This document shows, piece by piece, positions 1 through 8,323 of a stretch of 64,000 nt of DNA. How positions within the stretch are numbered: position 1 is the stretch's first letter; each line of letters starts with the position of its first letter. The stretch lies in NCBI GenBank assembly GCA_964235605.1, contig CAXSCR010000004.1:112559-176558 (forward strand). Direction: 5' to 3'. The notes beneath the pieces were generated by a model. It saw nothing but the letters and a program-made list of their open reading frames with translations, ran no database searches and was not told the DNA's origin. Position numbers and translations under genes: made by a program. This stretch comes from DATCRE01 sp964235605. Its GTDB lineage: Bacteria; Bacteroidota; Bacteroidia; Cytophagales; Cyclobacteriaceae.

Positions 1-1
1 G

Positions 2-1213
2 ATATTTATCGGTGCAGCTACTCATCGGGTGCTTGTTAACGGAATAAAAGTTAACCGCTATTTTGATGTAGCAATTTCTGACTTCAATAAGAACAATGAT
101 ACGTCACTCATACTGGATCGTGGAACCTCATTAAACAAATCTCTATATCCCAATAATGAATACTGGTTCAGTCTTCCTTCTGTTTACATTTATTATGAAT
201 TTCTAAGAAGGTTAAAGATTGAAAAAGCTAATCCTTATAGATTTGAACTCCAAGGCTACGAAGAGTTCTATAATTATCTGCTGGAGAATTTTGAGAACCC
301 AGGGTATCTAAAGGCCAATTTTAATATGAAGTCCATTCAAAGATCCATGCGGGTTTTTCATGACAGGAAGGAATATTTAAAACGTCTGTTTAAAGAATCT
401 CAGGTTAAGAGTGCTTACTTTCTTTGTTATTATTCATCCCTCTATTATCCACTAATGGCCGCGTTCAATGAACTTCGCATTCGCACATCAGATGTGCAGC
501 ATGGTGGTATGGGTAAAGGCCATTGGTCGTACGATAGTTGGGTTAACGCGCCAGCGGGTGGCTACAAATTATTGCCGCGGTTTTTCTGGACATGGGATAG
601 TCATAGTGCTGATTTGGTTAACTCATGGGCAGTTAATACCAGGTTTCATAAAGCAATCCCGATGGGCACACCCTGGCGAAATGACTATGCAGATCAGGTT
701 GGAAGATTGGTAGCGAGGAATGGTTACATTCTCGTAATTATGACTGATGTAATGGTTGAAGATTACATACTCAAAACAGTTCAACATTTGGGAGCGGGTA
801 AGCGTTGGGTGTTCCGAATGCATCCAAGAATGGTGAGGCAAAGAAATATCTTGGATCAACAATTGGTCGATTATGGTATTGCTAAGCTTGCCACGGTGGA
901 AGATTCAACACAGGTATTATTGAATGACTCAATTTTAGCCTGCTCTATATTTATTTCAAATTCTTCAGGCTCTGTGATCGAAGCTATACAGGCGGGCGTT
1001 ACACCCATCATGCTTCCTTCGCCTGGTATCAAGTATTATGAACAATATATTCAATCGGGCCAGGTTAAATTGTTGCCTGAGAAAAAAGAAGAAACGCTGG
1101 TTGCATTCATTAACGAAGCTTCGTCTGCAGACAAAGTACAATCTGGTAAAATAGAACAAGGGGTTTATGATAATAGGTTTGTAGATTATGAGGCCATAAC
1201 TGCGCAAGCTTAA
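2..1213 (+). CDS. GT-B-like surface-glycan transferase with HPR/SS motifs, 5' end cut by window edge
   Basis: The reading frame is open to the first base of the window, so the N-terminus lies upstream; the GTG at 29 is only an internal codon. Visible landmarks are DVQHGGMGKGHW near the middle, FRMHPRM further on and SNSSGSVIEAIQAG near the end. The same arrangement (QHG, HPR, SS) occurs in the protein at 16400-17791, of which this is a clear paralogue. An HP motif followed by a serine motif is known from bacterial sialyltransferase families such as GT38 and GT52, and also from CDP-glycerol-type polymer transferases, so transfer of a nucleotide-activated acidic sugar is plausible but inferred. 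It is followed 11 nt later by an acetyltransferase gene. Confidence 0.6.
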   Translation: MFIGAATHRVLVNGIKVNRYFDVAISDFNKNNDTSLILDRGTSLNKSLYPNNEYWFSLPSVYIYYEFLRRLKIEKANPYRFELQGYEEFYNYLLENFENPGYLKANFNMKSIQRSMRVFHDRKEYLKRLFKESQVKSAYFLCYYSSLYYPLMAAFNELRIRTSDVQHGGMGKGHWSYDSWVNAPAGGYKLLPRFFWTWDSHSADLVNSWAVNTRFHKAIPMGTPWRNDYADQVGRLVARNGYILVIMTDVMVEDYILKTVQHLGAGKRWVFRMHPRMVRQRNILDQQLVDYGIAKLATVEDSTQVLLNDSILACSIFISNSSGSVIEAIQAGVTPIMLPSPGIKYYEQYIQSGQVKLLPEKKEETLVAFINEASSADKVQSGKIEQGVYDNRFVDYEAITAQA

Positions 1214-1224
1214 ATTTATATTCA

Positions 1225-1896
1225 ATGAATTTATCCATGATCATAAAAAAACTTTACAACTTTCTGTTAAACCAGAACGTAGTTCAGATTAAGGGCGGTT
1301 CAGTGGGACGCGATGTGCACATAAAAGGTGTGAACATCCGCGGTGCTGTAAGCATCGGTGATCATTGCATTATCAAATTCGTTGAAATTATTGGCAAGGT
1401 TAAAATTGGAAATTATACAACCATTAATGGCCCTAATGTTCAAATCCTTTCCAAAGTAAACGCTGTACAAATTGGAAGTTTTTGCTCCATTGCCAAAGAT
1501 GTAACCATTCAGGAATACAATCACAAGGTTGACAGGCTTTCTACCTATAATTTTGAAAAGCATATTTTCGGTGGTAAAAGCATAAATGATGTCGCAAGCA
1601 AAGGCGCCATTACAATTGGAAGTGATGTATGGATCGGAACCAAAAGCGTTATACTTTCTGGTGTTACCATTGGCCATGGTGCTATCGTTGCAGCGGGAAG
1701 CATTGTTACCAAAGATGTTCCGCCTTATGCGATTGTTGGTGGGAATCCAGCACGGGTTATTAAGTATAGATTTACTCCGGATGTCGTTGAACAGCTCTTG
1801 AAGTTGCAATGGTGGGAGTGGCAGATTGATAAAATTTTACAGAATAAGGGACTATTCTTAGAAGATGTTAATTTTAAGAATATACATCTTCAATAA
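1225..1896 (+). CDS. CatB-like hexapeptide-repeat O-acetyltransferase
   Basis: A 223-residue protein made largely of left-handed beta-helix hexapeptide repeats (I/V-G-x-x-x-x pattern from about residue 25 to 175). It contains QEYNHKVDRLSTY, the region where CatB/WbbJ-type xenobiotic and sugar O-acetyltransferases carry their catalytic histidine, and the usual family ending YAIVGGNPARVIKYRF near residues 170-185. Members use acetyl-CoA to acetylate a hydroxyl of a sugar or antibiotic; in this locus a surface-glycan sugar is the likely acceptor. It is probably co-transcribed with the glycosyltransferase just upstream and is the last plus-strand gene before a convergent minus-strand gene. The exact acceptor cannot be read from sequence. 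Confidence 0.85.
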   Translation: MNLSMIIKKLYNFLLNQNVVQIKGGSVGRDVHIKGVNIRGAVSIGDHCIIKFVEIIGKVKIGNYTTINGPNVQILSKVNAVQIGSFCSIAKDVTIQEYNHKVDRLSTYNFEKHIFGGKSINDVASKGAITIGSDVWIGTKSVILSGVTIGHGAIVAAGSIVTKDVPPYAIVGGNPARVIKYRFTPDVVEQLLKLQWWEWQIDKILQNKGLFLEDVNFKNIHLQ

Positions 1897-1933
1897 TTTA
1901 TTTTTGCATTGTAGTAGTTATGCATTGATATAG

Positions 1934-3040
1934 TTACGCTGTTTTCATTGGCCTTCCCATCCGCATAAAATACTTTTCAAAGTACTCATACACCAGATAG
2001 CTTGTCACTAGTGTTATGATAATGGACGCGGGTATTTTAATTCCATCGGAAACAAGAAAATTACGCTTCCCTGCCAGCGTCACCACTTTTCCAACAACAG
2101 AATAAGCAAGTGGATGCAATAGGTAAACCGAATAGCTCGCTTCGCCCAAAAGTTTTAATGGCTTGTTTATAATCGCTGGTAGGTCAACCCTTACTTTGTA
2201 AAAGCTCATACAAATCATAAAGCAACAGAGTGTGAAGATCAGTCTGTTTACTCCTGTTACAAGGTGAATGGTATCGCCTTCTGCAGGGTAGAAAATGAAT
2301 AGTACTAAACCTGAGATCAGGATGATGAGATTAATAACGATGTGGATGCGTTTATCTTTAAAGATCAAACCAATAATAAAACCACCAAGAAAAAGCAAAA
2401 CCTGATTTAGCGGATTAACATAATTCCGCCACTGGACTTTATCTCCCAGTGATTTTTCCGGATCTAAAATATGGAAAGCAAAATAGATGTAGACAAGCAA
2501 AATAATTAAAGACAGGATTGTAAGTGCAATCTTATTTTTCCTGGAAAGAAAAATAAAAGCAGGAAAGAAGATATAGAAAACCAGTTCATTACCAATCGAC
2601 CATGCGCCTGTAGCGATGTAAGCATTCCAATTAACAAAGCCGAATAAGCCAGTCAGATTGATAAATAGTTTTTCAGCACTTGGTATTCTTCTGGAAAGAA
2701 GAATGGCGGTAATAGTAGCTAACCATAGCAGGGGGAAAATTCTAAAAAATCTCTTCTTAGCAAATACGATAAGATCATTCTTTGATGGCAGCATTTTATG
2801 ATGATACACATAGAAAAGTGTGAGGCCGCTAAGCACGTAGAAAATAGAAACCCCGTAAACGCCAACTCTGCCCATAAAGGTTTCAGCAGGGAACTTGCCG
2901 AGCGTCCAGCTGAAATAATGATATATCATAATACCAAAAGCTGCAAGACCACGCAAATAATCCAGGTTGTGTAGTCTGTTGGTGGTATCTAATGATGTGG
3001 ACGGCAAAGGTTCAGTTTTCCGGGTAAAGGGAATTTTCAT
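1934..3040 (-). CDS. Acyltransferase family 3 (OafA/YrhL-like) membrane protein
   Basis: A 368-residue multi-pass membrane protein. Near its N-terminus it has NLDYLRGLAAFGIMIYHY, the signature of acyltransferase-3 proteins, whose histidine (the H of IYHY) is essential in characterised OafA-like enzymes. A second hallmark is the segment around GAWSIGNELVFYIFFP, and hydrophobic helices alternate along the whole length. Such enzymes move acetyl or other acyl groups across the inner membrane onto sugars of lipopolysaccharide or exopolysaccharide. It is the only minus-strand gene in the first 28 kb, converging on the acetyltransferase at 1225-1896 and diverging from the aldolase operon at 3189. 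Its acceptor is unknown. Confidence 0.88.
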   Translation of the reverse strand: MKIPFTRKTEPLPSTSLDTTNRLHNLDYLRGLAAFGIMIYHYFSWTLGKFPAETFMGRVGVYGVSIFYVLSGLTLFYVYHHKMLPSKNDLIVFAKKRFFRIFPLLWLATITAILLSRRIPSAEKLFINLTGLFGFVNWNAYIATGAWSIGNELVFYIFFPAFIFLSRKNKIALTILSLIILLVYIYFAFHILDPEKSLGDKVQWRNYVNPLNQVLLFLGGFIIGLIFKDKRIHIVINLIILISGLVLFIFYPAEGDTIHLVTGVNRLIFTLCCFMICMSFYKVRVDLPAIINKPLKLLGEASYSVYLLHPLAYSVVGKVVTLAGKRNFLVSDGIKIPASIIITLVTSYLVYEYFEKYFMRMGRPMKTA

Positions 3041-3188
3041 GCGGCCGAAGGTAATTGTATTTATTTGATGGATAAAGGCTTTTAATCAAAAGCAGAATCT
3101 GTTTTATATGGCTTTATTTAATTAATACCTAAGCATTTATCTTGCAAAAGGTCTTAGATAATGGGTAAATTCGCCCTTCTTGAAAACC

Positions 3189-4730
3189 ATGCAAATACTC
3201 GACTGTACACTCCGCGATGGAGGCTATTATACCAATTGGGATTTCAACAAAAATCTCGTTCAAACTTATTTTAAGTCTTTCAACGAGCTCCCTGTTGATT
3301 ACTTGGAGATTGGTTACAGAAGTAATCCGATGAAACAATATCTCGGAGAGTATTTCTATTGTCCGACCTATGTTCTGGAAGAGACTAAAGCATTGTCCAA
3401 TAAGAAATTGGTCATCATTCTGGATGAGAAAGATGTGCGCGTAGAGAATGTTAAAAATCTGCTTGAGCCGTGCAGGGGAATAATCACGATGGTCAGAATA
3501 GCGCTTGATCCGCAGCAGCTTACCAGGGGTTTGAAATTGGCCGAAGCCATCAAATCTTTGGGCTTTGAAGTTGGTTTCAACATCATGTATATGTCAAAAT
3601 GGAAACAGGATAAGACATTTCTAAGCGAAATCAAGCAGGTCAATTCCATTGTAGATTATTTCTACATGGTTGATTCTTATGGCGGTGTTTATCCGGAAGA
3701 TGTGAAAGAGATCATCGGCATTGTAAAACAAAGTGTTACCTGCAAGATTGGTTTTCATGGACATAACAACCTTGAACTAGGACTTATCAATTCACTAACA
3801 GCACATGAACATGGTGCTTCCATCATTGATGCAACAGTTACTGGTATGGGGCGTGGTGCTGGAAATTTAAAAACAGAATTATTACTTACTGCACTTAATG
3901 CCAAACAAGGTTTGAAAGTTGATTTCAATGCGTTGGGTAATGCGGTAGATGCTTTTCAAAAATTACAGACTCACCATGGCTGGGGAACAAATCTACCATA
4001 CATGGTATCAGGTGCTAATTCCTTGCCGCAGAAAGATGTTATGGAATGGGTAACAAGAAGATTTTATTCATTCAATAGCATTATCCGCGCTTTGCATAAT
4101 CAGAAAGAAAAAGTTCAGGATAATGAGAAACTTAATGTCTTTACGCCTGATAAAAAATATTCAAAGGCAGTCATAATAGGTGGAGGGCCTAACGCACATC
4201 TTCATAGGCAAGCTATTCGCGAATATATTAAGCGAGCAGGTAACGATACTTGCATGATACATGCCAGCTCAAAAAATGCAGCGCACTACGAAGACATTAA
4301 CGTTGACCAATATTTTTGTCTTGTCGGAACAGAAGGGCACAGGCTTGAAACTGTGTTTAAAAATTTAAATCATTTTAAAGGCCATTGTGTACTTCCTCCG
4401 TTTCCGCGGAAAATGGGAACTTATATACCACCCGCCATTTTGGATAAAAGTTTTGAGTTGGGGCGAATTGAATTTACGGATAGCTTAAAAGATTCTCATA
4501 CTGCCCTGGCATTGCAAACTGCATTGGATTTGGGTGCGAAAGATATTATGCTGGTGGGCTATGACGGTTACCAGGAGCAGACCATTACACAGTTAGAAAA
4601 GGATTTGTCTGACGAAAATGAATTTTTGTTCAGTGCCTTTAAATCATATGTGAAGGATTGTTTACGGTCTCTAACACCAACAAACTACAAGAGCTTACCA
4701 GTAACATCTGTTTATTCTTATCTCGTATAA
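3189..4730 (+). CDS. DmpG-like (HMGL) aldolase with an extra C-terminal domain
   Basis: The N-terminal half is a DRE-TIM metallolyase: DCTLRDGGYYTNW starts at residue 5 and the metal-binding HGHNN (His190, His192) is followed by GMGRGAGN, the pattern of 4-hydroxy-2-oxovalerate aldolases. Such enzymes join or split pyruvate and an aldehyde. I start at ATG 3189, which gives the compact MQILDCTLRDGG, rather than TTG 3180. Residues from about 310 form a second domain beginning VIIGGGPNAHLHRQAI and containing AKDIMLVGYDGYQ, which looks Rossmann-like and faintly recalls DUF115/MptE-type proteins; I cannot name it firmly. The next genes encode a CMP-sugar synthetase-like protein (12 nt away) and a HAD phosphatase, so a role in building a 2-keto-3-deoxy sugar acid is inferred. 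Confidence 0.75.
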   Translation: MQILDCTLRDGGYYTNWDFNKNLVQTYFKSFNELPVDYLEIGYRSNPMKQYLGEYFYCPTYVLEETKALSNKKLVIILDEKDVRVENVKNLLEPCRGIITMVRIALDPQQLTRGLKLAEAIKSLGFEVGFNIMYMSKWKQDKTFLSEIKQVNSIVDYFYMVDSYGGVYPEDVKEIIGIVKQSVTCKIGFHGHNNLELGLINSLTAHEHGASIIDATVTGMGRGAGNLKTELLLTALNAKQGLKVDFNALGNAVDAFQKLQTHHGWGTNLPYMVSGANSLPQKDVMEWVTRRFYSFNSIIRALHNQKEKVQDNEKLNVFTPDKKYSKAVIIGGGPNAHLHRQAIREYIKRAGNDTCMIHASSKNAAHYEDINVDQYFCLVGTEGHRLETVFKNLNHFKGHCVLPPFPRKMGTYIPPAILDKSFELGRIEFTDSLKDSHTALALQTALDLGAKDIMLVGYDGYQEQTITQLEKDLSDENEFLFSAFKSYVKDCLRSLTPTNYKSLPVTSVYSYLV

Positions 4731-4742
4731 TCACATCTGTAG

Positions 4743-5441
4743 ATGAAAAAAGATATTTGTTTCTTTCTTCCAACGCGTAAAGGAAGTCAACGTGTAAAGT
4801 CAAAGAATACGCGGACGTTTGCTGGTATTTCAGGTGGCATTTTGGAGGTAAAACTCAGGCAGCTGCTATCTTGCAAATCGTTAAGCAGCATCGTGCTTTC
4901 TACCAATGACGAATTGTCAATGGAAATTGCTGCACGGATAGATCCTAGTCATACACGCATTAAAGTAATTGAGCGGCCTAATCACCTTTGTCTTGATACA
5001 ACCATTCTTACCGAACTTATTGCTTATGTTCCTAAAATTATAAATGAAGAACATATTATTTGGGGTCATACCACCACGCCGTTTATTACGGGTGAAGATT
5101 ATGATACGGGAATTGAAAAATATTTCCAGGAGCTTGAAATGGGTTATGACTCATTGATTAGTGTAATGCCTTTGCAAAACTTTTTGTTGGATAAAAATGC
5201 AAACGTATTCAATTATGATGCGGGTGAAAACCGGTGGCCGAGGACACAAGATTTGCCCATACTATACGAGGTAAATCACGCTATGTTTATAACGTCCAGG
5301 TCAATTTATTTAAAAGACAAAAACAGGGTAGGGGCCAAACCATTCCTGTATGAACAAGATAAAATAAAGTCTTTTGATATTGATTGGGAGGATGATTTTT
5401 TAATAGCTGAAGCGATCTATGATAAACTTTTCAAAGTATAA
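4743..5441 (+). CDS. Acylneuraminate cytidylyltransferase (NeuA-like), first copy
   Basis: This 232-residue protein begins with FFLPTRKGSQRVKSKNTR (residues 8-25), the CTP-binding loop of the CMP-sugar synthetase family (NeuA, KdsB, LegF, PseF). It has typical family length and keeps the later FDIDWEDDFLIAE segment near the C-terminus, which holds the metal-binding acidic residues. The family couples CTP to a 2-keto-3-deoxy sugar acid, releasing pyrophosphate. A second, divergent copy at 13995-14720 sits in the legionaminic-acid gene set, so this one probably activates a different acid. It lies between the aldolase and a HAD phosphatase and overlaps the latter by 23 nt, suggesting translational coupling. 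Confidence 0.82.
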   Translation: MKKDICFFLPTRKGSQRVKSKNTRTFAGISGGILEVKLRQLLSCKSLSSIVLSTNDELSMEIAARIDPSHTRIKVIERPNHLCLDTTILTELIAYVPKIINEEHIIWGHTTTPFITGEDYDTGIEKYFQELEMGYDSLISVMPLQNFLLDKNANVFNYDAGENRWPRTQDLPILYEVNHAMFITSRSIYLKDKNRVGAKPFLYEQDKIKSFDIDWEDDFLIAEAIYDKLFKV

Positions 5442-6042
5442 AGTTATTCTTTGGGATTTTGATGGTGTCTTAATGGATTCCATGCCCGTGCGGGATAAAG
5501 GATTTGAGTTGGTATTAAAACAATACCCTTCTGATCAGGTAGCTCAGTTAATGATTTACCATAGGAAGAATGGTGGCTTATCCAGATATGTAAAATTTAG
5601 ACATTTCTTCGAAGTGATTAGGAAGGAAACCATAACAGAAGAATTAGTTAATAATCTTGCTGCAGAATTTTCTGTGGTTATGCGAAAGGAGTTAACAAAC
5701 CACGCATTGCTTATTGAAGATTCAATGTCTTTTGTAATGAGACACGATTTAAAACATTCTATGCACATTGTTTCAGGTTCAGATGGTCAGGAGCTTAATT
5801 ACCTGTGCAAAGAGTTAAACATTGCCCATTACTTCCAATCCATTCAAGGATCACCTACACCTAAAAAGGAACTGGTGAAAAATATTCTCATCAATAACAA
5901 CCCCAAGGATTGTGTTCTTATTGGTGACTCGGTTAATGATTATGATGCCGCGGTTGCCAATGACATAGCATTCTATGGATATAATAACATTGCATTAAAA
6001 AGTATCTCGCACAACTACATCACTTCCTTTAATAAACTATAG
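5419..6042 (+). CDS. HAD-family phosphatase, probably acting on a sugar-acid phosphate
   Basis: A 207-residue HAD hydrolase. Motif I is WDFDGVLMDS with nucleophile Asp13 and acid/base Asp15; the C-terminal motif is IGDSVNDYDAA around Asp170. The cap is a short helical insertion after motif I, as in subfamily IA phosphatases and beta-phosphoglucomutases. The start ATG lies 23 nt inside the preceding cytidylyltransferase gene. In animal sialic-acid synthesis a HAD phosphatase removes the 9-phosphate between the condensation and CMP activation steps; the order aldolase, cytidylyltransferase, HAD here suggests an equivalent role. That substrate is inferred; the family assignment is firm. Confidence 0.82.
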   Translation: MINFSKYKVILWDFDGVLMDSMPVRDKGFELVLKQYPSDQVAQLMIYHRKNGGLSRYVKFRHFFEVIRKETITEELVNNLAAEFSVVMRKELTNHALLIEDSMSFVMRHDLKHSMHIVSGSDGQELNYLCKELNIAHYFQSIQGSPTPKKELVKNILINNNPKDCVLIGDSVNDYDAAVANDIAFYGYNNIALKSISHNYITSFNKL

Positions 6043-7269
6043 ATGCAAAAGCGGGCTGTGTTAGTTCTATTAAATAATTCTCTTGGTGAAATTCATTTTG
6101 TATTGCCGTATTTACGCAAATTAAAGTCTGTCGTCAATTCAGATATTTATTTCTATTTCATTAACGCAAAAATCTATAATAAGGCAGTAGATGATCCTTT
6201 TTATTATGATCAGATTGTTGAGCACGGTACAACTTTAAAGCCCAATGATATTTTTGGTTTTCTATTGCAACATAGAAAGCGTGTCAGTATCATCTTGAAG
6301 GACACGACACCGCTAACACCAAAAAATATAGTCATAAGAATTAAGAAACTATGCCCTTCTGCTACATTAGCTTTATTCCCGCATGCGTATGCCATGCTGG
6401 GATATCAAGAAGAAAGTATTAAGAAGGGAGTAACATCAGCAATAGAAGACCGGTATGTTGATAACGTTTTATACGTGCATTCATTTGATCGGGCAACGCT
6501 TACTCAAAGGTATGCAGCAAATAAATTACTTTTTGCCGGGGCATTGGGTTACTCCCGTTGGTGGTCAGATGAAGTAGCATTTTATGTCAAGGACAATCAG
6601 GCAAAACTGAATGTTAAGATTCAGGAAAATCGCCTTGTCGTTTTATTTACCCTTCGCGATGTACATAAGTTATATTTGAATGAAGAGAACTTTAACTACT
6701 TATTTCAGTCAGCTCTTGAAGTTCTGTTTAAGCACACCGAATACTTTGTCATAATAAAACCACATCCACGTCAGGATATAAAAAAACTGAATCAATTTCT
6801 TTCAGGTTTTGATAAGGCACGGTACACGATCAACTACAATAATACCTTTGTACTATCACACCTGTCTGATTTAAACTTATCCTTTTGGTCTTCTGCAGTA
6901 ACTGATTCACTGGCGATGGGCATTCCTTCTATCGAGTTTCATCGTTTTCATACCCCTTTTAGCCAAACCGTAGAAAGAGATGGTGCTCTAGTATCATTCT
7001 ATAGCCTGTTGGAATTGACTAAAAATGTAAATTCACGCGAAGCGCTTCAGGAAGTTTTACCTGTAACAAGGGGAGGAATTGACAATTTATATAACCAGCA
7101 GCATCCGATATTAAGCAAAATCTTTTCGGAGACAGAACATGGATTTGATAACTTTGCGGCATTGGTACAAAAGGGACAAATGAGTCACAATCTCTCTGTC
7201 ATTGAAACAGGTAGAAACTTAGTTTATTTTTTCCTTAAATATATTTTTAGAAAGTTTAAGCCAGTTTGA
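6043..7269 (+). CDS. GT-B-like transferase with HPR and SS motifs
   Basis: The ATG directly follows the stop codon of the HAD gene with no gap. The 408-residue protein has no signal peptide. I see IIKPHPRQDIKKLNQF in the second half and LNLSFWSSAVTDSLAMGIPSIEF after it, matching in order the HPR and SS elements of the proteins at 2-1213 and 16400-17791, although the remaining sequence is clearly different. HP motifs with a following serine pair are typical of bacterial sialyltransferases and of polymer transferases with a GT-B fold. It immediately follows the putative aldolase/cytidylyltransferase/phosphatase module and is therefore a candidate transferase for that sugar; this is inference. 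Confidence 0.55.
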   Translation: MQKRAVLVLLNNSLGEIHFVLPYLRKLKSVVNSDIYFYFINAKIYNKAVDDPFYYDQIVEHGTTLKPNDIFGFLLQHRKRVSIILKDTTPLTPKNIVIRIKKLCPSATLALFPHAYAMLGYQEESIKKGVTSAIEDRYVDNVLYVHSFDRATLTQRYAANKLLFAGALGYSRWWSDEVAFYVKDNQAKLNVKIQENRLVVLFTLRDVHKLYLNEENFNYLFQSALEVLFKHTEYFVIIKPHPRQDIKKLNQFLSGFDKARYTINYNNTFVLSHLSDLNLSFWSSAVTDSLAMGIPSIEFHRFHTPFSQTVERDGALVSFYSLLELTKNVNSREALQEVLPVTRGGIDNLYNQQHPILSKIFSETEHGFDNFAALVQKGQMSHNLSVIETGRNLVYFFLKYIFRKFKPV

Positions 7270-7273
7270 AAGG

Positions 7274-8269
7274 ATGAGTCTGAACAAAAAAGTATTGGTT
7301 ACAGGTGCTGATGGGTTCATTGGTAGTCATTTAACAGAGCGGTTGGTGGATGACGGATATCAGGTCAAAGCATTTGTATACTATAATTCATTTAATTCCT
7401 GGGGTTGGCTGGATACACTGCCAAAGGAAAAGTTAAGTCAGATTGAGATCTTTGCTGGTGACATCAGAGATCCCAACGGCGTACGTACCGCAATGAAAGA
7501 CATAGATATTGTTTTTCATTTGGCTGCGTTAATTGCCATACCATTCAGTTATCACTCTCCTGATAGCTACATTGATACCAATGTAAAGGGCACCCTTAAT
7601 GTAGTTCAAGCTGCAAGAGACCTCAACGTTAAAAGAGTTTTGGTAACTTCTACTTCTGAAGTGTACGGAACAGCGATGTATGTTCCCATTGATGAAAAGC
7701 ATCCACGACAACCGCAGTCACCTTATTCGGCATCAAAAATAGGTGCTGATTGTATTGCCGAATCATTTTACAGAAGTTTCGAATTACCCGTAACAATAGT
7801 GAGGCCGTTCAATACTTTTGGGCCGAGACAATCGGCACGTGCGGTTATCCCAACTATAATTAGTCAGCTACTGAATGGAGCAAAGGAGATTAAGCTGGGT
7901 GACTTAACTCCAACCAGAGACCTGTTGTATGTAAAAGATACAGTGGAAGGATTTTTAGCAATTGCAAAGGCTGATAAACTGATAGGTGAGGATGTAAATA
8001 TTGCAACATCATCAGAGATATCAGTAAAAGATCTTGCCGAAACCCTGATTAGGAATATCAATCCAGAAGCAAAAATTATAAGCGATGATATTCGCTTAAG
8101 GCCTGAGAAAAGTGAAGTATTCCGCTTGTTTGGTTCAAATGAAAAATTAAAAGAATTAACATCATGGAGTCCAAAATATACCCTTTATAAAGGGCTACAG
8201 GAAACCATTGCTTGGTTTAAAAACCCAGAGAACCTTAAATCATATAAGTCCGATATTTATAATTTGTAA
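7274..8269 (+). CDS. legB: NAD-dependent 4,6-dehydratase LegB
   Basis: An extended short-chain dehydrogenase of 331 residues with the NAD-binding TGADGFIGS at residues 10-18, a STSEVYG catalytic Ser/Thr region at 126-132 and Y151xxxK155. The early YYNSFNSWGWLD segment is characteristic of the LegB group, which converts an NDP-GlcNAc (GDP-GlcNAc in Campylobacter) to the 4-keto-6-deoxy sugar, the first committed step to legionaminic acid. Homologues of LegI, LegG, PtmE, LegF, PtmF and PtmA follow in the same operon. A UDP-linked or bacillosamine-type substrate cannot be excluded from sequence alone. A 54-nt gap separates it from the next gene. Confidence 0.85.
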   Translation: MSLNKKVLVTGADGFIGSHLTERLVDDGYQVKAFVYYNSFNSWGWLDTLPKEKLSQIEIFAGDIRDPNGVRTAMKDIDIVFHLAALIAIPFSYHSPDSYIDTNVKGTLNVVQAARDLNVKRVLVTSTSEVYGTAMYVPIDEKHPRQPQSPYSASKIGADCIAESFYRSFELPVTIVRPFNTFGPRQSARAVIPTIISQLLNGAKEIKLGDLTPTRDLLYVKDTVEGFLAIAKADKLIGEDVNIATSSEISVKDLAETLIRNINPEAKIISDDIRLRPEKSEVFRLFGSNEKLKELTSWSPKYTLYKGLQETIAWFKNPENLKSYKSDIYNL

Positions 8270-8323
8270 GAAGATAGTTTATGTATGGATCGCGCTCAAT
8301 GTATCATTTAACAATTATTTGAT

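Noticed and set aside
1300..1809. 169-codon minus-strand open frame
   Set aside because: It is antisense to the hexapeptide acetyltransferase gene and arises from the repetitive codons there.
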